Of a stretch of 64,000 nucleotides of DNA, positions 36,386-43,586 are shown piece by piece (position 1 is the first letter of the stretch; every line of letters begins with the position of its first letter). The DNA lies in assembly GCA_018402725.1 (NCBI GenBank), contig JAGYII010000001.1, positions 1-64,000 on the forward strand, written 5' to 3'. The notes under the pieces were generated by a model, which had not been told where the DNA came from, ran no database searches, and saw nothing but the letters and a program-made list of their open reading frames with translations. This stretch comes from Candidatus Izemoplasma sp. Its GTDB lineage: Bacteria; Bacillota_I; Bacilli_A; Izemoplasmatales; Izemoplasmataceae. Both the position numbers and the translations under genes were made by a program.

Positions 36386-36653
36386 AACTTCATTACGGTA
36401 TATTATTATTTTAACGGCGGGGGTCATCTTGTTAATATTCACCGTCCCCACTCTCTTAGCTTCAACGACCACGTATCAAAGTGGGTATCCTTTCTTGACG
36501 TTGGTAGGGCTCGGGGTGGTATTTAGAACTTTTGTGAAAGAATACCGACAACAAAGACCGTCGCTCTTACTCAATTTCATTCAACTGGGGTACTTAGTAA
36601 CCCTCGTCATCGCCTTATATTTTTCGATTACAGTCTTATTAGATTTGTTTTAA
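36375..36653 (+). CDS. Small integral membrane protein, 92 residues, unknown
   Basis: Starts inside the end of dinB and is probably co-expressed. Hydrophobic stretches at about residues 9-29, 40-53 and 66-90 predict two to three helices, with a basic loop KEYRQQRPS between the last two. I do not recognise a family. The gene ends 12 bases before the aldehyde dehydrogenase gene and has no separate promoter. Confidence 0.6.
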   Translation: MSHKTSLRYIIILTAGVILLIFTVPTLLASTTTYQSGYPFLTLVGLGVVFRTFVKEYRQQRPSLLLNFIQLGYLVTLVIALYFSITVLLDLF

Positions 36654-36665
36654 GAAGAGGTCAAT

Positions 36666-38024
36666 ATGTCCATTCAAAATCAATTCAATGCACAACAAGC
36701 TTTTTTTAACACCAACACCACGAAGCCTTATGCATTTCGCTATCAAATGCTTTCGAAATTAGAAGCCACCATCAAAACCCACCAAGCCGAATTTGAAACG
36801 GCCATCTTTAAGGATTTACACAAATCACCCTTTGAGTTATACGCCACCGAAGTGGGTTTTGTTTTAAGAAGCATCCGGGAAGCGAAACGGGATTTAAAAA
36901 AATGGATGAGAGTAAAGAAAGAAAAGACTCCCTTTTTTCAAATAGGGTCAAAGTCATTTAAGATGGCCGAACCCCTGGGTACCGTCTTAATCATTGGACC
37001 TTTTAATTATCCCTTTCAATTAGTCGTCGAAGCTTTAGTCGGGGCTATTGCTGCGGGCAATACCGTCATCATTAAACCCTCAGAACTTACCGAACATACG
37101 GAAAAAGCCATGGCGAAACACTTCAATGCCGCTTTTGAGCCTACTTATTTATCCGTGGTCACGGGGGGCATTGAAACCACGCAAGAACTGATTCAATTGC
37201 CTTTTGACCATATCTTTTTTACAGGCTCAACGAAAGTCGGACAAATCGTCTATCAAGCCGCTGCTAAAAACTTAACGCCCGTAACCTTAGAACTGGGGGG
37301 CAAGTCTCCAACGATTGTTGATGCAACGGCTAAACTCGCTGTCGCCGCCCGGAGGATTGTCTACGGGAAATATTTGAATGCGGGTCAAACCTGTATTGCT
37401 CCTGATTATATTTACGTTGAAAAAAGCATTGAAGCGGCTTTTTTAGAGGAACTAAAAAAAGCCATTGAACAATTTTATCCGGCCCAAACAGATGATTTAA
37501 GTCACATCGTAAGTCTTCGTCATTTAGAACGGTTAAAAGGTCTAATTGACCCTGAAAAAGTGTTCTATACCCAAGAAAGCCAAGGCGCTCAAAGAATGGC
37601 CCCGACCGTGATGAGGAATGTCACTTGGAGTGATAAGGTCATGCAAGAAGAAATATTTGGACCGATTTTACCCGTCTTAACGTTTAATAGCCTCGATGAA
37701 GTCATCATTAAAATTAAGTCTCAACCTAAACCGCTGGCTTTATATTTATTCACCGAATCTCAAGCTGCTGAAAAAAAAGTCTTTGAGGAACTATCCTTTG
37801 GTGGCGGTGCGATCAATGATACGATTATGCACGTCGCTAATCCCCATTTACCCTTTGGCGGTATCGGCGCTTCAGGGATTGGAAAGTATCATGGAAAAAC
37901 GTCTTTTGATACCTTTTCTCACCATAAGGCTTTCATGAAAAAAACGACGCTTTTCGATCCTAAAGTCCTCTACCCCCCTTATGATGATAAAGCCGTATCG
38001 ATGATTAAAAAAGTCTTAAAATAA
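36666..38024 (+). CDS. Aldehyde dehydrogenase, class 3-like
   Basis: NAD(P)+-dependent oxidation of aldehydes. 452 residues, the shorter class 3/fatty-aldehyde type. Motifs are IIGPFNYPFQLVVEALVGAIAAGN and IKPSE for the cofactor, FTGSTKVGQIV, the general-base Glu in LELGGKSPTIV and the catalytic Cys in NAGQTCIAPDYIYV. A conserved FGGIGASGIGKYHGKTSFDTFSH lies near the end. The C-terminus lacks a long membrane tail. AGAGGT precedes ATG 36666. Substrate unknown. Confidence 0.93.
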   Translation: MSIQNQFNAQQAFFNTNTTKPYAFRYQMLSKLEATIKTHQAEFETAIFKDLHKSPFELYATEVGFVLRSIREAKRDLKKWMRVKKEKTPFFQIGSKSFKMAEPLGTVLIIGPFNYPFQLVVEALVGAIAAGNTVIIKPSELTEHTEKAMAKHFNAAFEPTYLSVVTGGIETTQELIQLPFDHIFFTGSTKVGQIVYQAAAKNLTPVTLELGGKSPTIVDATAKLAVAARRIVYGKYLNAGQTCIAPDYIYVEKSIEAAFLEELKKAIEQFYPAQTDDLSHIVSLRHLERLKGLIDPEKVFYTQESQGAQRMAPTVMRNVTWSDKVMQEEIFGPILPVLTFNSLDEVIIKIKSQPKPLALYLFTESQAAEKKVFEELSFGGGAINDTIMHVANPHLPFGGIGASGIGKYHGKTSFDTFSHHKAFMKKTTLFDPKVLYPPYDDKAVSMIKKVLK

Positions 38025-38047
38025 GAGGCCATAGCCTCTTTTTTTTA
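38023..38047 (+). terminator. Terminator after the aldehyde dehydrogenase gene
   Basis: AAGAGGC (38023-38029), CATA loop, GCCTCTT (38034-38040), T-run. Confidence 0.9.
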
Positions 38048-38052
38048 TATGC

Positions 38053-38058
38053 TATAAT
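38053..38058 (+). promoter_or_regulatory. -10 box of the macro-domain gene
   Basis: TATAAT at 38053-38058, 17 bases before ATG 38075, with AGGAGG at 38065-38070 between. The -35 would fall in the preceding terminator and is not recognisable. Confidence 0.5.
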
Positions 38059-38074
38059 TTCTTCAGGAGGCGTT

Positions 38075-38959
38075 ATGCCACATCATATTCTCTTAGGAGA
38101 CTTAACCACCTTTAAAGCCGACGTCATCGTTAATTCAGCGCATCCTTATCCGCAAGAAGGCTCCGGCGTTGATAAAGCTTTATATCGCGCAGCGGGAGAG
38201 GGGCTATTAAAAGCCCGTCAAGCGTTTGGCGATCTAAACACGGGGGATTGTGTAAAAACCCCGGCTTTTGATTTGAACGCCCAAGCGGTCTATCATGTGA
38301 TCACGCCCCATGTCCATTCCAAAGCCGCTTCAAAACAATTAAAAGCCCTTTACACGACCGTTTTTAATGAAGCCCGCAACGATGACTACCAATCGATTGC
38401 CCTCCCCCTCCTTGCCTCAGGGAATCATGGCTTTGACCGGCACGATGCGTTAGTGATTGCGAAAGAAGCCATTGTTGAATTCTTGCAAGAGAATGAGATG
38501 GATATTTACTTAGTCATTTACGATAAAATTCAAGTTCAAAGAGAGATTCCTCACTTTGAAGAACCGGTCTCTGAATTGATGATGCATCAGATGGCGTTGA
38601 TGGAAGCCCCGTTTGAAATGACCGCAAAGAGTTTTCATCAATGGTTATTTGAGTATATTGATGCCCACCATCTTGAGGACCCGTGGGTCTATAAAAAAGC
38701 CAACTTGACCCGTCAACATTTTTCGAAGATTCGTTCCAATAAATCGTATCAACCGACCAAATATACCGTCATCGCTTTAGCGTTGGCGCTTGAATTAAAT
38801 CTTGATCAGACCTATGACTTTTTAGAGACGGCGGGATTCACTTTATCTGCATCCCTCTTATTCGACCGGATTATTGAATATCACATTAAAAAAGAAATCT
38901 ACGATGTGTTTGAAATCAATGAAGTTTTGTTTTTATATGATCAACGGACCCTTGGTTAA
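38075..38959 (+). CDS. Macro-domain protein with C-terminal helical (HTH-like) domain
   Basis: Residues 1-150 form a macro domain, which binds ADP-ribose and in some members removes ADP-ribose or O-acetyl groups. It has ADVIVNSAHPYPQEGSGVDKA for the phosphate and ribose loop and LPLLASGNHGFDRHDAL for the second loop. Residues about 180-294 are a separate helical domain with VYKKANLTRQHFSKIRSNKSYQPTK, reminiscent of a helix-turn-helix, then ALALALELNLDQTYDFLETAGFTLS. No membrane segment. It precedes a VWA-domain gene but is separated from it by a terminator. The C-terminal domain's role is unknown to me. Confidence 0.82.
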   Translation: MPHHILLGDLTTFKADVIVNSAHPYPQEGSGVDKALYRAAGEGLLKARQAFGDLNTGDCVKTPAFDLNAQAVYHVITPHVHSKAASKQLKALYTTVFNEARNDDYQSIALPLLASGNHGFDRHDALVIAKEAIVEFLQENEMDIYLVIYDKIQVQREIPHFEEPVSELMMHQMALMEAPFEMTAKSFHQWLFEYIDAHHLEDPWVYKKANLTRQHFSKIRSNKSYQPTKYTVIALALALELNLDQTYDFLETAGFTLSASLLFDRIIEYHIKKEIYDVFEINEVLFLYDQRTLG

Positions 38960-38960
38960 T

Positions 38961-38986
38961 GTCGCCTCTCAGGCGACCTTTTTTTT
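38961..38986 (+). terminator. Terminator after the macro-domain gene
   Basis: GTCGCCT (38961-38967), CTC loop, AGGCGAC (38971-38977), then C and eight T. Confidence 0.9.
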
Positions 38987-39023
38987 GGCACTGTTTTGTA
39001 AGGTATAAGCAGGAGGTACCACC

Positions 39024-39659
39024 ATGAAAAAAGATGTGATATTTATTTTAGACCGATCCGGCTCAATGTCTGGGCTTGAATCTGATACCATTGGAGGTTT
39101 TAATGGCCTCATCCAGAAACAAAAGAAACTCGAAGGAGACATCGCTATCAGTACCCTTCTTTTTGATGATCATATGGAGTGGCTTCATGACCGAACTCCG
39201 TTAAGTTCGATTGATTTACTGACCGATGCATCGTACTTTGTGAGAGGGACGACGGCTTTACTCGATGCGATTGGATTAACCTTGACCAAGATGTCTACAG
39301 CGTATCAAACACTTGGCGCTGAAAAACCCGATCAGGTGATGGTCGTTATTATGACGGACGGGCATGAAAATGCATCTAAAGAATATTCGTTAAACGTGGT
39401 AAAAACCCTCGTTCAAACGTTTAAAGAAGAGGCAAAATGGGAATTTTTATTCCTGGGTGCGAACATTGATGCAGTGGACACCGGGATGTCGATGGGGATT
39501 GATAAAGACCGTACAGTTAATTTCTTAGCCGATGAAAAAGGGATGCAAACTAATTATAGTGCGGTTGAAAATGCGATGCACGAATTTAGAACATCTGGGA
39601 AGATTTCAGACGCATGGAGAAATGAAATAAAACGCGATTACAAGCGCAAGAAAAAGTAA
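39024..39659 (+). CDS. von Willebrand factor A domain protein
   Basis: 211-residue soluble protein consisting of a single VWA domain. The MIDAS metal motif is DRSGSM at the N-terminus, with the further Thr in the RGTTALLDAIG segment and Asp in IMTDGHENASKEY. No signal peptide and no helix bundle is present, so it is probably cytosolic. AGGAGGT lies 8-14 bases before ATG 39024. VWA proteins often assemble with AAA ATPases or signalling enzymes, but none is adjacent. The upstream neighbour is a macro-domain gene. Confidence 0.87.
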   Translation: MKKDVIFILDRSGSMSGLESDTIGGFNGLIQKQKKLEGDIAISTLLFDDHMEWLHDRTPLSSIDLLTDASYFVRGTTALLDAIGLTLTKMSTAYQTLGAEKPDQVMVVIMTDGHENASKEYSLNVVKTLVQTFKEEAKWEFLFLGANIDAVDTGMSMGIDKDRTVNFLADEKGMQTNYSAVENAMHEFRTSGKISDAWRNEIKRDYKRKKK

Positions 39660-39690
39660 ATTTTTCCATTATCATATGATGGAATAAGCT

Positions 39691-39719
39691 TTGCATAAGA
39701 AGGGGAAGGTTGTTATAAT
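39691..39719 (+). promoter_or_regulatory. Promoter of the Panacea-domain gene
   Basis: TTGCAT (39691-39696), 17-base spacer, TATAAT (39714-39719), 28 bases before ATG 39747. An imperfect palindrome around CATATG (39664-39684) lies just upstream and could be an autoregulatory site. Confidence 0.7.
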
Positions 39720-39746
39720 AGGTTATCAATCCAAGGAGCCTACCTT

Positions 39747-40676
39747 ATGAACCTTCCCTTTTGTAAGCTATGCGAATCCCTTGAAGCTACGGAAAATTCC
39801 ATTCCAATGACTCAAAAAGTTAAAGGGGTTGAGCTCACGATCAAGATCGATCGGTCGTGGTGTGAAAAGTGTCAAAGTGATCCTCAGAAATTAAAAAAAG
39901 CGCTTTCGACGCTTTTTAATAATGCTTATCGGGAAAAAGAAGGGTTGATTTCAACAGAATCGATTCGCTCATTAAGAAAATCTCTGGGTCTTAATCAGCG
40001 TGATTTCGCCCGGTTATTAGGGCTCGGTGAAATCACCGTTGCTCGTTATGAATCAGGGTTTATTCCCTCTAAAGCAAACTCCTTAAGGATGCAACATTTA
40101 TCAACGCTTGATCAAGTTAAAAACTATTATAACGATACCAAAGAACAAATCTCTGAACGCGGTCAAGCCAAGATTGAAAACTACATTCAAACCTTTGTCT
40201 CGATTGAAAACGGAAACCGTGAATATGATGCCGAGCGATTCTTTTCACTAACTCGCTTCTTTGTAGAAGCGGCTCAAAAAGATCAAGTTCCGCTTTATCA
40301 AACCAAGTTAAATAAATGGATGTTTTATGCTGACTTTTTAGCTTTTAAACGTTATAAACAATCGATTACCGGTTCGCGTTATGTGCGCTTATCTTATGGT
40401 CCGGTTCCTAATCGATATGATTATAAATACGACATTAACCCCTACATTAAGCCCATCGAAGAGGATGGTAAAATCATATATCAACTGAATGAATCAACCT
40501 TTGAAGAAATCATGAGCCCCAAAGAAAAAGACATTGCCTTTAAAGTGTATCATCTCTTAAAGCCGATGCGGAGTTCTGAGATTTCTGAAATCTCTCATCA
40601 AGAAGATGCCTGGGTTAAAACTAAGCCCGGTGATTATGTCTCTTACTTGCATGCGAAAAATTTACTGATAGATTGA
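39747..40676 (+). CDS. Zinc finger/HTH/Panacea (SocA, DUF4065) antitoxin-like protein
   Basis: 309 residues in three parts. Residues 1-55 carry paired cysteines (FCKLCESL and WCEKCQSD), as in the MqsA/YgiT zinc-finger module. Residues about 70-125 are an XRE helix-turn-helix (IRSLRKSLGLNQRDFARLLGLGEITVARYESG). Residues about 170-309 match the Panacea/SocA (DUF4065) domain: TKLNKWMFYADFLAFKRYKQ, ITGSRYVRLSYGPVPNRYDY. Panacea domains neutralise diverse toxins in toxin-antitoxin pairs. The gene 7 bases downstream encodes a small membrane protein that may be the partner toxin. The HTH suggests self-regulation. Antitoxin activity is inferred. Confidence 0.82.
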   Translation: MNLPFCKLCESLEATENSIPMTQKVKGVELTIKIDRSWCEKCQSDPQKLKKALSTLFNNAYREKEGLISTESIRSLRKSLGLNQRDFARLLGLGEITVARYESGFIPSKANSLRMQHLSTLDQVKNYYNDTKEQISERGQAKIENYIQTFVSIENGNREYDAERFFSLTRFFVEAAQKDQVPLYQTKLNKWMFYADFLAFKRYKQSITGSRYVRLSYGPVPNRYDYKYDINPYIKPIEEDGKIIYQLNESTFEEIMSPKEKDIAFKVYHLLKPMRSSEISEISHQEDAWVKTKPGDYVSYLHAKNLLID

Positions 40677-40683
40677 GGTCATT

Positions 40684-40959
40684 ATGTTTAACATCATTGA
40701 TACGATTATTTTAGAATGGTTGAATGGCCAACTTGTTTTAGATTTATTTGATCAATACTTTTTATCCCAATCCGAGGTCAATCAAGTCTTACTGATTATT
40801 GGGGTTGGGGCCTTAACCGCGATCGGGATTTTGAAAGTGATCACCTGGATCTTAAAAGTAACGTTCTTGTGGATTAAAATCGCCTTGTTCTTAGGGCTTG
40901 CGTATTATGTCATCGTAGTCTTGTTAGGCATTGATGTTTGGAGTTTATTAAGTGCATAA
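40684..40959 (+). CDS. Small membrane protein, candidate partner (toxin?) of the Panacea protein
   Basis: 91 residues. An amphipathic N-terminal third (FNIIDTIILEWLNGQLVLDLF) is followed by strongly hydrophobic helices at about 34-58 and 60-86, with single lysines between them. It starts 7 bases after the Panacea-domain gene and shares its transcript up to a strong terminator. Some known Panacea-linked toxins are small membrane-active proteins, so a membrane-damaging toxin is a reasonable hypothesis, but there is no recognisable toxin motif and it may be an unrelated membrane protein. Confidence 0.6.
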   Translation: MFNIIDTIILEWLNGQLVLDLFDQYFLSQSEVNQVLLIIGVGALTAIGILKVITWILKVTFLWIKIALFLGLAYYVIVVLLGIDVWSLLSA

Positions 40960-40987
40960 AAAAAGAGCCTAGGCTCTTTTTTTTTAT
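40957..40987. terminator. Bidirectional terminator, Panacea pair and MscS gene
   Basis: Symmetric AAAAGAGCCTAGGCTCTTTT (40961-40980) with A-run on the left and T-run on the right, between convergent genes. Confidence 0.88.
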
Positions 40988-41002
40988 TTAATCGCGACAG
41001 GA

Positions 41003-42115
41003 TTATTCCCCTTTATGAATCACGAGTTGAGGGAATGGAATTCCAATTCCGTTTTCATCGAAGAAAATTTTGAGTTCACGGTTTAAGGCTCTTTGAATTT
41101 TAAACTTATCCGCTTCAATGACTTTTGCGGTGTAGCGTAAGACGACATCAGAAGCCCCTAAGGCTTGAACGCCCACATAATTAGGTCCCTCTAAGATTTC
41201 TGGATATTTTTCTTTGATTTTAGGTAAGAAAGGATTGATCAGGGCTTCGACTTCAGGGATGCTCGCAGAATATTCAATACTCATTTCACAGATGGCTGTC
41301 GAGACATTAGTCGATAAGTTAATAACATTTCGGATGTCAGAATTGTTGATAATTTTTACGTCTAAGTTTGCGGCATCCATCACTTTAGTGGTTCTTAAGC
41401 CGATCTCTTTAATGATGCCTCGGTAATCACTGATTATGACAATATCTCCAACAGCAAATTGTTTTTCAATGATTAGGAATAATCCAGAGATCACATCTTC
41501 AACAAGTTTTTGAGCCCCAAAACTGACGACTAACCCGATAATCCCCACAGAAGCGACAATGGCCGTAGAATTGACCCCAAAGGCGGTTAAGATGAGGAAA
41601 ACGGCTGCAAACGTAATGGCCCAGCGTATGACTTTTTTAAAGAGTAAGAAGGCTGTTATGTTTTTGACTTTTTTACCAAATAAAGCATCAATTAGCATCT
41701 GAACAATCTTATTAAATGCCCAGAAGAAAAGTAAAATACCTAAGGCTTCTAGCGCTCTTAAATAATTATTCTGAACCAGGGCAGTAATGTCAAAGAATTG
41801 CCCAATGGTCTCATCGATAAAGCGAGCTAAACCGGAACGGGGAAACAAAATTCCACTGAACGCCGTCAATCCAAAAAGCAAAATAATAATACTGATTTGA
41901 ATGACTTGACGTTTCTTTTTCATCCAACCCCACGTTACTTTTAAAAAGGCAAAAGAGAATTTCTTTTTTGCTTTTTGCTGATTAGGATCTTTCTTTTTAC
42001 GACGGCGCTGAGTCTCCTCAACCTCAATCGGAGCGGCTTCAAGTTGGTCTTGAACAAGTTCTTTTTGATCATCGAGCATCTTTTGCTCAACGGATTTATT
42101 TTCTTTTTCAGACAT
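41003..42115 (-). CDS. MscS-family mechanosensitive channel
   Basis: Small-conductance channel protein that opens under membrane tension. A charged, lysine-rich N-terminal cytoplasmic tail of about 65 residues (ETQRRRKKKDPNQQKAKKK) precedes four to five helices (about 75-215). The pore helix and MscS core follow with ALGVNST-like ATAFGVNSTAIVASVGIIGLVVSFGAQ and LVEDVISGLFLIIEKQFAVGDIV. The C-terminal beta/alpha vestibule domain completes the 370 residues. AGGAG precedes the ATG. It starts 9 bases after the end of the FN3-like gene, so it probably belongs to the adhesin transcript. Confidence 0.9.
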   Translation of the reverse strand: MSEKENKSVEQKMLDDQKELVQDQLEAAPIEVEETQRRRKKKDPNQQKAKKKFSFAFLKVTWGWMKKKRQVIQISIIILLFGLTAFSGILFPRSGLARFIDETIGQFFDITALVQNNYLRALEALGILLFFWAFNKIVQMLIDALFGKKVKNITAFLLFKKVIRWAITFAAVFLILTAFGVNSTAIVASVGIIGLVVSFGAQKLVEDVISGLFLIIEKQFAVGDIVIISDYRGIIKEIGLRTTKVMDAANLDVKIINNSDIRNVINLSTNVSTAICEMSIEYSASIPEVEALINPFLPKIKEKYPEILEGPNYVGVQALGASDVVLRYTAKVIEADKFKIQRALNRELKIFFDENGIGIPFPQLVIHKGE

Positions 42116-42124
42116 GATAATCTC

Positions 42125-43586
42125 CTAAGGGTTTATTTGGTAAAGTGGAATTTTTAGCCCGGGTGTGACCGATAAGATGACACCGAACTCAATGCGACTT
42201 CCTGGAGGAAGAGGGCCTGCATATTGCCATTCATAAAGCCCTGTATTAAATTGTGAGGTGATAAATAGCATCCCCTCTAAGGATTGAACGTTTCCTTGAG
42301 CGTCAATCAAATCCACATAAGTGGTATCTAATAAGCTATCATAATTTTCAAATTGCATCAATACTTGAATCGCGTCATCTCGACGGATTTCTTGAAGGAT
42401 GTAAAACAGTTCAGGTGGGGTCGTCAAGGTCAAGGATGAAAGCACATCTTGATGACCTTCGCCGGTTCTGGGGTCCGTGTAAATCACCACCCATTCTAAG
42501 GTATAGTTTGTGTCCGGGGATACTTCAAGCAATAGATCATCGATAACAGCAATATTTTCAATCACGAGGTTGTCTTGTTTTAAAATCAACCGGTACTGAG
42601 CTTCGATGAAAGGATCGGGAACAATAGTGGGTTGAATCAAGATTTGATGGGGATAGATATAAGAGGCATCTAGTGTGCTATTAAAAATGGCTTTAGGATT
42701 AAAGGGTCTTGAATCAAGAGTAACGAGTTCAGAATTTGCCGTGATGGCTTGAAGCTGAACTTCAAAGGATTTGTTGGCAGGTGGGAGGTTAAAGTTAATC
42801 GTCTGTTCCCCTTCGACCACGGGTAAAGTGATAATGGCTTGACCATCTTCAATCACCACAAACTGATAAAACTGGATTTCAACGCCGCCTGCTTGGGCAA
42901 AAATGTTCATGGTCACATCACGACCTTCGAAAGAGGCAAGGGTGGAAGCAGGACCTATCACACCGGCCAGTTCACTCTCAGTTTGGACTCGTTGTGAGAC
43001 TAACGTGTTCCACACCAATCCTTTATCCATCTGTACGGTGAAGGTGTATTGGGCATTAGGTCTAAGGCCGGTTAAGACGTTTTGATTGAGGCCATATTCA
43101 AGTTCAACCTCAATGGTTTCCCATTGGCTTTCAACAATCAGTCTTAGAGGTCGCCCGTTGGGTTCTTGTTCTTCCCCGACAGATTCTAAAATCTCAACTT
43201 CATAGTAAATCTGATTTTCTAAAAGCTTTAGTTCAATGAACTGTGCATTAACATTATCAAAAAGAGGCGTCGCTACGCACCACAACAGCCACGGAAGTCG
43301 TTGCGGCTACGGAATTTTGGAAAATCTGGCCGACTTTACTTTGAGCATCCGCCACATTTAAATCTGGCTGCTTTGTAGACACCGTTTCGACTTCGGGTTG
43401 GGACGCGCTGGTTTCAGGCGCTTTATACTCATCGACATTGATTTCAGTTTCAGGAGAGGCAGTATTTAATTCTTGAGTGTGATGGGTATTTTCTTCGACT
43501 GAGGTCGCAAAGACATTTTCGATGTTGTAGTTCTTTTTGGGTTCGGTTTCTTGAGTGGTCCGTTGTTCATCAATGAATTTTTTCAT
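42125..43586 (-). pseudogene. Membrane protein with fibronectin-III-like repeats, one frameshift
   Basis: The start ATG 43586 opens MKKFIDEQRTTQETEPKKNY, a hydrophilic, acidic and Ser/Thr-rich cytoplasmic segment of about 90 residues. It then enters a short hydrophobic stretch SVAATTSVAVVV that breaks off at 43260. Removing the G at 43277 continues the helix as VVVVATPLFDNVNAQFIEL and joins the long downstream frame to 42125. That part (about 385 residues) has beta-rich repeats of FN3 type, for example NVLTGLRPNAQYTFTVQ and SPDTNYTLEWVV. The type II topology is inferred. It overlaps the end of the upstream adhesin by 17 bases and is followed by MscS. Confidence 0.72.
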
